A stretch of 63,746 bases of DNA, from positions 1-63,746 of the forward strand of contig NZ_JACJRV010000036.1 of NCBI RefSeq assembly GCF_014697475.1, read 5' to 3'. A program made the position numbers and the translations under genes. This document shows, in pieces, positions 26,675 through 34,850 of this stretch. Source of the stretch: Nostoc sp. FACHB-152 (GTDB taxonomy: Bacteria; Cyanobacteriota; Cyanobacteriia; Cyanobacteriales; Nostocaceae). Numbering within the stretch: the first letter of the stretch is position 1; every line of letters starts with the position of its first letter. Below the pieces are notes generated by a model. It was not told the DNA's origin, searched no databases, and saw only the letters and a list, made by a program, of their open reading frames with translations.

Positions 26675-26830
26675 TTATTTAAAGCCACGTCCAGTATGTG
26701 GAACATGGATAAGTTCTTTCGGTTTGTGAGTCACATAAATATTACTTTCTAGTTCTGCTTTCTCTTCTTCCTGCTTCGCAAAAGCACCTGACTGAGTGAG
26801 GTCTTGAATCAGTTCATCAATTTTGTACAA
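26675..26830 (-). CDS. Possible 51-residue small protein or 3' gene remnant
   Basis: The frame opens at TTG 26830, overlaps the end of the FAD oxidoreductase gene by 14 bp and encodes KIDELIQDLTQSG..., an acidic helix, then ends HVPHTGRGFK. Composition is protein-like and the overlap suggests coupling to the upstream gene. There is no ATG and no obvious ribosome site, so it may instead be the tail of a truncated gene. Confidence 0.35.
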   Translation of the reverse strand: MYKIDELIQDLTQSGAFAKQEEEKAELESNIYVTHKPKELIHVPHTGRGFK

Positions 26831-28091
26831 TTTGTGCTGTTGATTTGCGATTTGTGAGAGAAATTAAGCCTTGGGTTAATCGCACCAGTTGAGCGATTCG
26901 GAAGGCAGAAGCGATCGCTCCCTCATGTAAGCCATCACCAAGGTAAGCTCCTGCATGATAGGTGTTGTTCTCGCCATTAGTGGCAATTACTTCATCTCGG
27001 TATCTCAAAGATTCAGTGGTATACAATGGAGTGTGATGTTCCTGAATGTGAATGAGGCGATCGCGTGCAATTAACTCCTCTAGTTGGAAAGAGAGAAAAT
27101 AATTTGGTGGCGATAAGATGTCACAAGTCTGATTCAGGTAACTGTTATAACCCCATCGGCTTTCTGCCTGAAAAAAATCAAATTCTGAGGGTCGTTTAAT
27201 GCCATAGCGGGCGTACATGGAACTATCTGTATGCAGTAAGGTAGTTGCATAATTGGCTTTCCAGGCAGAAAACCGTTTAATTTCTGCATCAGTTGGGTCT
27301 GCTAACAGTGCCATCACTTGGTCGGGCGGTGTAGCAAAAACAACTTTATCAAACTCCATAATTTCACCCGTCTTTCGCACAATTTTCACACCATCCGAGG
27401 TTCGGGAAATCCGGTCAATCTCTACATTCAGCAAAACCTCTCCCTGAAATCGCGCCAGAATTTTTTCAATGTAAGAATACACACCGCCTTTAATCCTGAC
27501 CCAGTTGACTGCGACATCGTTGAGTAAAACAGGCATCGCCAATTCTGCCGGAAAATCATCAATCAATTCTAACGGCATTGAATAGCTATACATGATTAGC
27601 AATTTTAGCCAAGTATTGCGAGGACAGGGGCGTTTCAAGTATTGCGACAAAGGCTGATTGTAGAAATCTTGCTGGTGAGCAAATTGCATTCTTAGCCAGA
27701 ATCCAGCAGAACGGGCATAAAGGGTATCGAGGCGTAAATATTCGCTCAGACGGCGAATACCTGTGAAGTTCTTCTGGATGGTGACTCTTGATAGATAGTG
27801 GCTACCATTTTTGAAAAACATTGCTGAACCCATATTTACGGGTTCTAGTTCCACCCCTAACTCTTCCATGAGGGCGATGAAGTTGTGGAACACAGTCGGA
27901 AATTCCAGAACTCCATTTTCTAAAATTTCATTACAATCGGATTGATTCGGCTGAACGTTCTTATTTAGTGTCCGAATATGTCCACCTAAAGTAGATTGCC
28001 GTTCAAACACAGTTACATGATGCCCTTGTTTATCGAGTAGATAAGCTGTCACCATGCCACTGGCTCCTCCCCCAACGATCGCAATTCTCAT
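26817..28091 (-). CDS. FAD-dependent amine-oxidase-type oxidoreductase
   Basis: A 424-residue flavoprotein with an N-terminal Rossmann dinucleotide motif (VGGGASGMVTAYLL) and the following LGGHIRTL loop, typical of the flavin amine oxidase / protoporphyrinogen oxidase superfamily. The central region contains VFATPPDQVMALL, and the C-terminus has the AGAYLGDGLHEGAIASA FAD-ribityl motif. Soluble; substrate unknown. It resembles the NAD(P)-binding oxidoreductases that accompany cyclopropane-fatty-acid-like genes, but none is present. The next gene upstream on the same strand is another FAD enzyme, about 200 bp away across repeats. Strong superfamily call only. Confidence 0.82.
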   Translation of the reverse strand: MRIAIVGGGASGMVTAYLLDKQGHHVTVFERQSTLGGHIRTLNKNVQPNQSDCNEILENGVLEFPTVFHNFIALMEELGVELEPVNMGSAMFFKNGSHYLSRVTIQKNFTGIRRLSEYLRLDTLYARSAGFWLRMQFAHQQDFYNQPLSQYLKRPCPRNTWLKLLIMYSYSMPLELIDDFPAELAMPVLLNDVAVNWVRIKGGVYSYIEKILARFQGEVLLNVEIDRISRTSDGVKIVRKTGEIMEFDKVVFATPPDQVMALLADPTDAEIKRFSAWKANYATTLLHTDSSMYARYGIKRPSEFDFFQAESRWGYNSYLNQTCDILSPPNYFLSFQLEELIARDRLIHIQEHHTPLYTTESLRYRDEVIATNGENNTYHAGAYLGDGLHEGAIASAFRIAQLVRLTQGLISLTNRKSTAQIVQN

Positions 28092-28285
28092 GATTTACCT
28101 CTCACTTATTAGATAAAGTGTGTAGGCGTAGCCCGTCGTAGACATCGCCTGTTTAGCCATACGCCAAACTATATGAAAAACGTAGACGCGGAGCGGTAGC
28201 GACGTAGGAGCGTCAGGGCTTGCCGCAGGCTACCGCAAAGGACACAAAGAAAGAAAATTTGGTGCAGCTTCTCAAAGAATTGGTA
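28092..28285. repeat. Dispersed GC-rich repeats between the two FAD genes
   Basis: Contains GTAGGCGTAGCCCGTCGTAG and a GACGCGGAGCGGTAGCGACG / CTTGCCGCAGGCTACCGC palindromic block, both familiar dispersed repeats of Nostoc-type genomes. Related sequence occurs near 53005 and inside the element at 17227. No gene. Confidence 0.55.
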
Positions 28286-29842
28286 TTAGCCTAAAATCAC
28301 GTCGCCCGATAACCGTTGATACAGCAGTGCGCCTGTCCAAAAAGTGGCAGCAAAGCCCGGATAGCCAGATGAGGCGTTGCAGAAATAAAAATGATTCAGT
28401 GAGGTTTCGTGATTCAGTCGCCCCAGACCCATATTGCGCGGTGTCAAACTAGAGCCGTAGGAATTCCCATTAGGACACCAGCAAAAACGCTCATTGGTAG
28501 TAGGACTACCCGTGATGTGGAAGACCATGTGTTTTCTAAAGTTCGGTACATAGTTTTTTTCCACAACATCGAGGATGGAGTCTAAGATTTCTTGCTTTTT
28601 CTGGTTGTAAGCTTTGCGATCGCTTTCCCGTAATTCCTGGAAGTATTTGTAATTGGCAACAGTGAGGAATTCCACAATCTGGCAGTCTTCTGGGCAATCC
28701 CGACTTGCTGTAGTCAATAAAGTGGGCGTTGTGATAGCAAAACTAGGATTAGAAAAATCATTGCGATCGTACATCTGCGCGAAGGCTTCATTTAGATCGT
28801 GATGCCCTGTATGAAAGAGATTCCACTTGCCAAATCCATATTCTCGGAGGTCGATATCTTTGACGACGCAATAAGCCATGTAGTTAGATGCCGAATATTC
28901 ATAATTGAGTTTTCGACGCACGCTTTTAGAAAACTGCGATTCCCCGATCATCTTGGCGGCTTTTTTGGGGTCAATATTGCAAATTACGGTGTCACCTGTA
29001 AATTCATGGGTTTGATGGGTGGTGAGATCCATCGCCTGAACTCCTGTAACGGTTCTGTCTGTGACTCTAAAATTCGTAACTTCCTGGTTGAGAAGCACCT
29101 GTCCCCCATGTGATTCGATGACATTGACCAACGAATTAATCACATACTCAAAATGCTGGGTTGGGTAAAATGCGCCCGCTTGATAACCTCGAAACAATAT
29201 AACCCAAGCATAGAAAGAGAGTTGATTGGGAGGCAGCAAAAAATCAGGCCATTGCAGGGCTAATAAAGTTTGAGCAGCTTGAGGTAGCTGAAATTTATCA
29301 AAGACATCCTGAAGTGTGCTGTTGAGATACTGGATGGCACACAATACCTCATTTGAATGTTTGAGCAGTTCAATTGGCTTGAGCGGTGGAGAGAGTTTTT
29401 TCAAACCTGCACCAGTCTTTTCTACTTCGTTGACGAATTGGCAAATGCGATTCTCTGATCGAGAGGCTTCGCCAACGCCATGAGCCGGAAACAGATTAGA
29501 TAATCGCTGGATCAGTTCTTCTGGCTTTGAGGGAATATCTAACGCATACTCTGGCATTCGCATATGATCAAAGCCTTCCGAATCATAACGTTCAAAAGTT
29601 ACTTCTTGCTCTAATCCTAGTTTTTTGAGTACCCGATTGACGGTTTGCCCTTCACCGCAGTCCCAGACATAGTGAAATTGAGCGTTAAACGTATACTTTT
29701 TAGCCATTGTAAACGTATGCCCAAAGCCTCCGGGATGCTCATGGGCTTCGAGAATTTGCACACTCTTGCCAGAGTTTGCCATCAAAGCACCAAAGACTAA
29801 TGCTGATAAACCACTACCGACAATCAAGTAATCAGGTTTCAT
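28286..29842 (-). CDS. Phytoene-desaturase / retinol-saturase-like FAD oxidoreductase
   Basis: With the ATG at 29842 the protein has 518 residues. The N-terminal FAD motif (YLIVGSGLSALVFGALMA...) is followed by the HEHPGGFGHTF loop of carotenoid desaturase/isomerase (CrtI/CrtISO) and all-trans-retinol 13,14-reductase-like enzymes. The C-terminal SSGYPGFAATFWTGALL motif closes the FAD site. Longer starts upstream (from 29893) add a Cys-rich peptide without similarity. The likely substrate is a polyene or lipid. There is no carotenoid gene next to it, so I leave the reaction open. Confidence 0.8.
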   Translation of the reverse strand: MKPDYLIVGSGLSALVFGALMANSGKSVQILEAHEHPGGFGHTFTMAKKYTFNAQFHYVWDCGEGQTVNRVLKKLGLEQEVTFERYDSEGFDHMRMPEYALDIPSKPEELIQRLSNLFPAHGVGEASRSENRICQFVNEVEKTGAGLKKLSPPLKPIELLKHSNEVLCAIQYLNSTLQDVFDKFQLPQAAQTLLALQWPDFLLPPNQLSFYAWVILFRGYQAGAFYPTQHFEYVINSLVNVIESHGGQVLLNQEVTNFRVTDRTVTGVQAMDLTTHQTHEFTGDTVICNIDPKKAAKMIGESQFSKSVRRKLNYEYSASNYMAYCVVKDIDLREYGFGKWNLFHTGHHDLNEAFAQMYDRNDFSNPSFAITTPTLLTTASRDCPEDCQIVEFLTVANYKYFQELRESDRKAYNQKKQEILDSILDVVEKNYVPNFRKHMVFHITGSPTTNERFCWCPNGNSYGSSLTPRNMGLGRLNHETSLNHFYFCNASSGYPGFAATFWTGALLYQRLSGDVILG

Positions 29843-30081
29843 AAGAGAGTTCCTCGAACAATAAAAATCTGAGTTACAGCAGGTACTAGGCAACAGGCAA
29901 TAGGCAATAGGGTCAGAAGTCTTCTAGTATATGGCTTTGTTCTTAACATCTGTAGTTCATTTACCTGCAATCTGCTGTATGTCCCATTGAAACGCCCGTT
30001 GGTGAATTGATCGCCTCCGACGGCGTTTGAGCCTCCTCACTCTTGCCAAAGTCTTAATACTTACTTAATAATGTTGCGCTG

Positions 30082-30237
30082 TTATTGGTTAACATTTTGA
30101 CTAGAACCAAGTACAAGCCGTAATCTTTCTTCCAAAGCAATCACTAGAAACATTGCGATAATGAATGCTGGAATTAACACACCGACTATGCCTAGATTAG
30201 CTTTAGGTTCTGAATCCTTACATTTTGACTTCGGCAT
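30082..30237 (-). CDS. Small single-pass membrane protein
   Basis: A 51-residue protein: a polar, Lys/Cys-containing N-terminus (MPKSKCKDSEPKAN), one clear membrane helix (about 15-36) and a short charged tail (LEERLRLVLG). Size and layout resemble photosystem or respiratory small subunits, but I cannot match a family. It lies 240 bp upstream of the FAD gene on the same strand. The ATG has no strong ribosome site. Confidence 0.45.
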   Translation of the reverse strand: MPKSKCKDSEPKANLGIVGVLIPAFIIAMFLVIALEERLRLVLGSSQNVNQ

Positions 30238-30258
30238 TTTGTCAGTATGAAAGCAATT

Positions 30259-30546
30259 TCAGCAAATCCAAATACCATCTTCTTTCAAAACATCATCATG
30301 CTTTCCACACTTGAGATAATCCGCTCTTTTACCAAACTCTCTAGTATTTGAGTTGCCCAAATAACAGGAACATGAGCCGCTTCGCCAAGCCAGATAATTT
30401 CTTCTTTGATCTCTATTATGTTCAGAATATGTATAAAAATTGAGGAACTTGTGAGGACGGTTGCAAAGCAAGATCGTGTTTATCCATCCATCCCTAACAA
30501 CTTGCTCATCAATTTCTGGTTCCACAACTAAAAATGGCTGAAACAA
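30259..30546 (-). CDS. Hypothetical Cys-rich protein, possibly degenerate
   Basis: A 95-residue frame with six Cys, a WRSGSCSCYLGNSN segment and no membrane helix. No other frame competes. I do not recognise it. Its position between a small membrane-protein gene and a dead pentapeptide-repeat gene suggests it could itself be decaying. Confidence 0.4.
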   Translation of the reverse strand: MFQPFLVVEPEIDEQVVRDGWINTILLCNRPHKFLNFYTYSEHNRDQRRNYLAWRSGSCSCYLGNSNTREFGKRADYLKCGKHDDVLKEDGIWIC

Positions 30547-30562
30547 TTGTTATAACAAGGTT

Positions 30563-30825
30563 TTACTTCACTCCATCAAAAAGGGTGTCAGTCGTAATGT
30601 TCCCATCTTCGATGTATGCTCCGGTGAGAGTTGCACCTGTAAAGTCTGTGCCGTCAAGTTGGGTTTGTACTAGCTGACTCTGGATAAGTCTGCATCTTAT
30701 AAGTTGGCTCCGCTCAAGTCTGCACCAATAAAGCTGGCATCTCGGAGATTAGCTCCTTTGAGATTGATGCCACGTAGGTCTTGACGATCAAAACTTTGTT
30801 GATGCGATCGCTCTTGATTTGGAAT
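30563..30825 (-). pseudogene. Pentapeptide-repeat protein pseudogene
   Basis: The minus strand reads DLRGINLKGANLRDASFIGA then DLSGANL, a clear A(D/N)LXX pentapeptide series. A stop codon interrupts it. In a shifted frame the repeats resume (QLDGTDFTGATLTGAYIEDG) to a stop at 30563. No start codon remains. At least one stop and one frameshift are therefore visible. The 320 bp beyond, up to 31147, hold no gene. Confidence 0.7.
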
Positions 30826-31147
30826 TTATGCAACACCAAACTTTGTAAATATTAAGAAGTTTTTAGCCAGCCGATAAACTTACAGTTTTATTATTAAATA
30901 GTAAACAGCTAATAACTTAATTTATAGTTAACTAAAACTGAGTGCTGTTGTTGGTGTCACTGTAATTTACAGTAGTTTAAATTTTACTCCTTAGGTGCTG
31001 TGGCTAGAGATCTGGCGATCGCTTAATTAACTTAAGATAGTTCTTTTTTCATACTATTATGCTTCTAACCTCCTAGAAGTAACTGCCAGACTCTGCTCAA
31101 ATAGTCTTTTTTTATTAATATTCCCATTACTATCTGGAGGCATTGCT

Positions 31148-31741
31148 ATGTTCAATGAGCAAGCTTACTTGCAAGCATACCCTAAGGTCAAGGCAGCTGT
31201 TAATGCTGGCTTTTTTAGTTCAGGATTACAACACTATCAACAGTTTGGACAATCTGATCCGGAATACTTTGGCTTTTTTTTAGGAACCAATGCGAATGAT
31301 ACAATAACTGGCTTTGGTAACAACAAACTCATCGCTGGGCTTGGCTTGGAAGTGTTAGCAAATCCAGATACCGTTGCTGGAGTTGGTCAGATAGATACTC
31401 TAATTGGCACGCAAGGACGAGATGTTTTTCTCCTTGGCCATCCTACTTTAACTTCATTAGCCCCCACACCTAAACAATTTTATGTTGGTGGGGGTGATAC
31501 AGATTATGCTCTGATTCAGAACTTTGACCAAGGCGATGACATTATTGTACTAAAAGGATCGCCACAGAACTACACTTCTCAAGTAGTAAACGGAAGTTTA
31601 AATATATCTACATCATCAGGAGATTTAGTTGGTATTGTCCAGGGGGTTCCTTTGTTGTTAAAGTTTTCCGGTGGTGTAATTGACCTTGCACAATTCGGCA
31701 TTCCGTTTAATGCTGTTGGAGAGTTTTGTGTTTTCTTATAA
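31148..31741 (+). CDS. RTX-like calcium-binding repeat protein
   Basis: A 197-residue protein. The first 45 residues (FNEQAYLQAYPKVKAAVNAG) resemble a motif seen at the start of cyanobacterial secreted proteins. The rest carries weak haemolysin-type nonapeptide features (GTNANDTITGFGNNKLIAG, GGGDTDYALIQNFDQGDDII). No classical signal peptide, so type I secretion is the usual route for this family. A CTGGAGG ribosome site precedes the ATG. Its last 30 bases overlap the start of the TPS exoprotein gene in another frame, and the two may be translationally coupled. Confidence 0.7.
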   Translation: MFNEQAYLQAYPKVKAAVNAGFFSSGLQHYQQFGQSDPEYFGFFLGTNANDTITGFGNNKLIAGLGLEVLANPDTVAGVGQIDTLIGTQGRDVFLLGHPTLTSLAPTPKQFYVGGGDTDYALIQNFDQGDDIIVLKGSPQNYTSQVVNGSLNISTSSGDLVGIVQGVPLLLKFSGGVIDLAQFGIPFNAVGEFCVFL

Positions 31742-34700
31742 TTCGTTTATTAACTGGAAAGATTGGAACTGGTTGCTAGGCTTAGGGAGTTTGTTAATTA
31801 TTGATGCTCCCATCTCAGGCTCTATAAATTGTGTTCTTGCTCAACTCATACCTGATGACACCTTAGGTGTTCAAGAAAATTCTGTTGTTAACCAGATCAT
31901 TCCCTCAACACTGCTCACAATCAAGCGAGGAGCCAAGCGAGGAGCTAACATTTTACATAGTTTTAAGGAATTTAATATTGAGGCAAGACAAGGAGTTTAT
32001 TTTGAGAAACTTGATGGCATTAATAATATTTTGATTCGAGTTACAGGGAATAATGGCTCTGAAATTAGAGGTAGACTGGGAGTATTAAACAATGCGAAGG
32101 CGAATCTATTTTTGATGAACCCCAATGGTATTCACTTTGGGCCAAATGCTAGCATGAATATTCAAGGTTCATTTGTAGGAACAACAGCAAATGCCATCAA
32201 GTTGGCTAATGGTGAAATTTTCAGTGCAAATCCTGTTGAGAAACTGCCATTTGGACTGTTGAATGTTAATCCTTCTGCATTTTTGTTCAATCAAATTGCT
32301 GCTCCAATTCAAAATAACTCATATCCTTTAAGTGTTAGCGGTAATCTCAATGTTGGCCCTAAACATAGTTTGCTGCTAATCGGTGACAACGTAAAAATAG
32401 ATGGTGGCTCTTTGAATGCATTGGGAGGGCGAGTAGAGTTAGGAGGATTAGCACAAGAAGGGATAATTGATCTCAATATTAGTAATGACGATTTTAAACT
32501 AGATTTTCCGGCTAATATAACGCTAGCAGATGTGTTTCTCACCAATGGTGCTGAAGTGAATGTTGCCTCTGACGGTGGTGGGAATATTGCTATCAATGCT
32601 CAGAATATAAATATTTTAGAAAGAAGTAGTCTGCGTGCTGGCATTGCTCCACGTGAAAGAGCCAATAACGCTCAAGCAGGAGATCTTATGCTCAGTGCAG
32701 AAGGAGCATTAACAATAAAAAATAGCTCTGTTTACAATGCTGTTTTTGATAGCGGGAATGGCGGTAATTTAGTTGTTGAGACAGGGAAGTTAATAGTTGA
32801 AGATGGAATAGTAGCCACTGCTACTTTTTCTGATGGTCATGCTGGGGATCTGGTTGTGAACGTCGCTGACTCAATAGAACTAACTGGCAGTTCTTCATCA
32901 AATGCCACTGTTTTTGTTGATGTTCCTGTATTCTCTTCAAATATATCTTTTCCCGCTCCTATTGGCTTATTTTCTGCATCGATTGATGTTCGCAACATTG
33001 ATATCAATATTGATCAATTGCCTCCAGGAAGTGAACTGCAATTACCAACAGGAGGTGGAAATGCTGGAAATTTATTGATTGATACTGGGCAATTACTTGT
33101 CTCCAATGGGGCCGTTATATCGGCAGGTACAACAACCAAAGGTAGCGCAGGAAATTTAACCGTGAATGCCAGAAATCTGATAGAACTTAGTGGCACTTCC
33201 GCTAATTATGCACCATCATATCTATTTTCTGTAGCGGGTCAGGTTCCTAGCGGATTGCGTAATGAAACTACTGGTTTCGGTTCAGGTGGCAAATTCACTC
33301 TTAATACTAGACAGTTGATTGTCCGTGATGGGGCATGGATAACATCTGGTACTGCTGGCGATAAACCAGGAGGGGAATTAACTATTAATGCTTCTGAGTC
33401 TGTAGAACTTACTGGCACTTCCTCAGAGAATTTTCCTAGCGTACTGGCTTCTGGAACACAGGGTTCTGGAAATAGCGGGAATTTGGCTATTAATACGAAA
33501 AAACTAATGGTCAGCAATGGAGGAATTATCTCGGCAGGTACTGCTGGCTCTGGTCAGGGAGGCGGCTTAATTATTAACGCCACTGATTCCGTAGAACTTG
33601 TTGGCACATCAAAACGAGGAGTAACGGACTCTCAAATCCAACAACTTTTGGGATATGGTGGAGCGTCAGTCTCTTACTTTGTAGAAAATCGTCCATTTCC
33701 TAGTGGTGTAATTTCTGGGACTTCCAATCAAGGAAATGCGGGAAACTTAGCTATTACAACTGGACGGTTATTAATAAAGGATGGAGCGCAAGCATCGGTT
33801 TCTACAATTAATACTGGTATTCAAAGCGGAAACGCAGGTTCCCTGACTGTAAATGCCAATTCTATAGAACTGGGTGGGACTTCGAGGGACAACCCTCAAC
33901 CCAGCGACATTGTAGGTCGCAGCTTGTTGACAACTGCTGTCGGTGATGGCTCAAGCGGAAAGGGAGGTAATCTCACAGTTAATACTAACTTTTTAACTAT
34001 TACTGATGGTGCTGCACTAACAGCTAGTTCTGCTGGGCAGGGAACTGCGGGAGACTTAAAAGTTGACGCTAAATCGAGAATATCCCTCAATAACGCCGGC
34101 AAAATTTCTGCTGACACTACAGGAGGCGGTGGAAATATAGATGTAAAATCGCCCTTAGTGTTACTCAGCAATCAAAGTTCTATCACCACTAATGCCCAAG
34201 GCTCTGGTATTCCTGGGGGCAATATCAAAATTAATACCGATTTTCTCATTGCGTTGCAAAATAGCGACATAAGTGCTAACTCTGCTAACTTTGAGGGCGG
34301 AAAAGTAGCAATCTATGCTGCCAATGGTATATTTGGCACACAACGCCGAATTATTGCATCTGATAGGACAAGTGACATTACTGCTACTGGAGGACGACCT
34401 GAGCTTAGTGGTACTGTAGAAATCAATACACCTGAGACTGACCCGGCTCAAGGATTAACCGAATTACCAACAGATCTAGTTGATGTTTCTCGACTGATTG
34501 AACAAGACTTCTGTCGCGTTGTCGGGAAGAATAGCGAATTTGTGGTGACGGGTCGCGGCGGTTTGCCCACCTCTCCTAACGAACCGCTGAGAGCTAATGC
34601 TCCTTGGGAAGATTTACGCTTAGTCCAAGAGAGTGAGTCAGTTTCGCCCCAACTCCCGCCAGCTTCCAGGAGAGAGCAACCAAATATCAAGGACAACCAA

Positions 34701-34847
34701 CCACAAACAATTGTGGCAGCCCAAGGTTGGATAAAAGCACCGAATGGTGATGTGATGCTGACGGCAAACCCGGTTACAGCTACTCCCCAAGGGTTGTGGT
34801 TACATCCCCTAGACTGCCAAAGGTGGAAGCAAAGCAGTAGGAGTTAA
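31710..34847 (+). CDS. TPS-type exoprotein (filamentous haemagglutinin N-terminal domain, beta-helix)
   Basis: From ATG 31710 the protein has 1,045 residues. A hydrophobic signal-like segment (about 10-40) is followed by the two-partner-secretion domain, with the NPNGIHFGPNA motif near residue 137. A long right-handed beta-helix built of Gly/Ser/Thr-rich repeats (xGNLxINTxxLxVxxGAxIxxxT) follows. The last 120 residues leave the helix, contain a Cys (QDFCRV) and end with a Trp/Cys-containing WLHPLDCQRW tail. Such proteins are exported by an FhaC/TpsB pore, which is not in this window. The start is uncertain: no strong ribosome site and overlap with the upstream gene. The CHAT gene follows by 3 bp. 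Confidence 0.85.
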   Translation: MLLESFVFSYNSFINWKDWNWLLGLGSLLIIDAPISGSINCVLAQLIPDDTLGVQENSVVNQIIPSTLLTIKRGAKRGANILHSFKEFNIEARQGVYFEKLDGINNILIRVTGNNGSEIRGRLGVLNNAKANLFLMNPNGIHFGPNASMNIQGSFVGTTANAIKLANGEIFSANPVEKLPFGLLNVNPSAFLFNQIAAPIQNNSYPLSVSGNLNVGPKHSLLLIGDNVKIDGGSLNALGGRVELGGLAQEGIIDLNISNDDFKLDFPANITLADVFLTNGAEVNVASDGGGNIAINAQNINILERSSLRAGIAPRERANNAQAGDLMLSAEGALTIKNSSVYNAVFDSGNGGNLVVETGKLIVEDGIVATATFSDGHAGDLVVNVADSIELTGSSSSNATVFVDVPVFSSNISFPAPIGLFSASIDVRNIDINIDQLPPGSELQLPTGGGNAGNLLIDTGQLLVSNGAVISAGTTTKGSAGNLTVNARNLIELSGTSANYAPSYLFSVAGQVPSGLRNETTGFGSGGKFTLNTRQLIVRDGAWITSGTAGDKPGGELTINASESVELTGTSSENFPSVLASGTQGSGNSGNLAINTKKLMVSNGGIISAGTAGSGQGGGLIINATDSVELVGTSKRGVTDSQIQQLLGYGGASVSYFVENRPFPSGVISGTSNQGNAGNLAITTGRLLIKDGAQASVSTINTGIQSGNAGSLTVNANSIELGGTSRDNPQPSDIVGRSLLTTAVGDGSSGKGGNLTVNTNFLTITDGAALTASSAGQGTAGDLKVDAKSRISLNNAGKISADTTGGGGNIDVKSPLVLLSNQSSITTNAQGSGIPGGNIKINTDFLIALQNSDISANSANFEGGKVAIYAANGIFGTQRRIIASDRTSDITATGGRPELSGTVEINTPETDPAQGLTELPTDLVDVSRLIEQDFCRVVGKNSEFVVTGRGGLPTSPNEPLRANAPWEDLRLVQESESVSPQLPPASRREQPNIKDNQPQTIVAAQGWIKAPNGDVMLTANPVTATPQGLWLHPLDCQRWKQSSRS

Positions 34848-34850
34848 AAA

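Noticed and set aside
32309-34696. Several 60-96 codon minus-strand frames across the TPS exoprotein gene
   Set aside because: They follow the repeat periodicity of the beta-helix gene on the other strand and lack ribosome sites; shadows.
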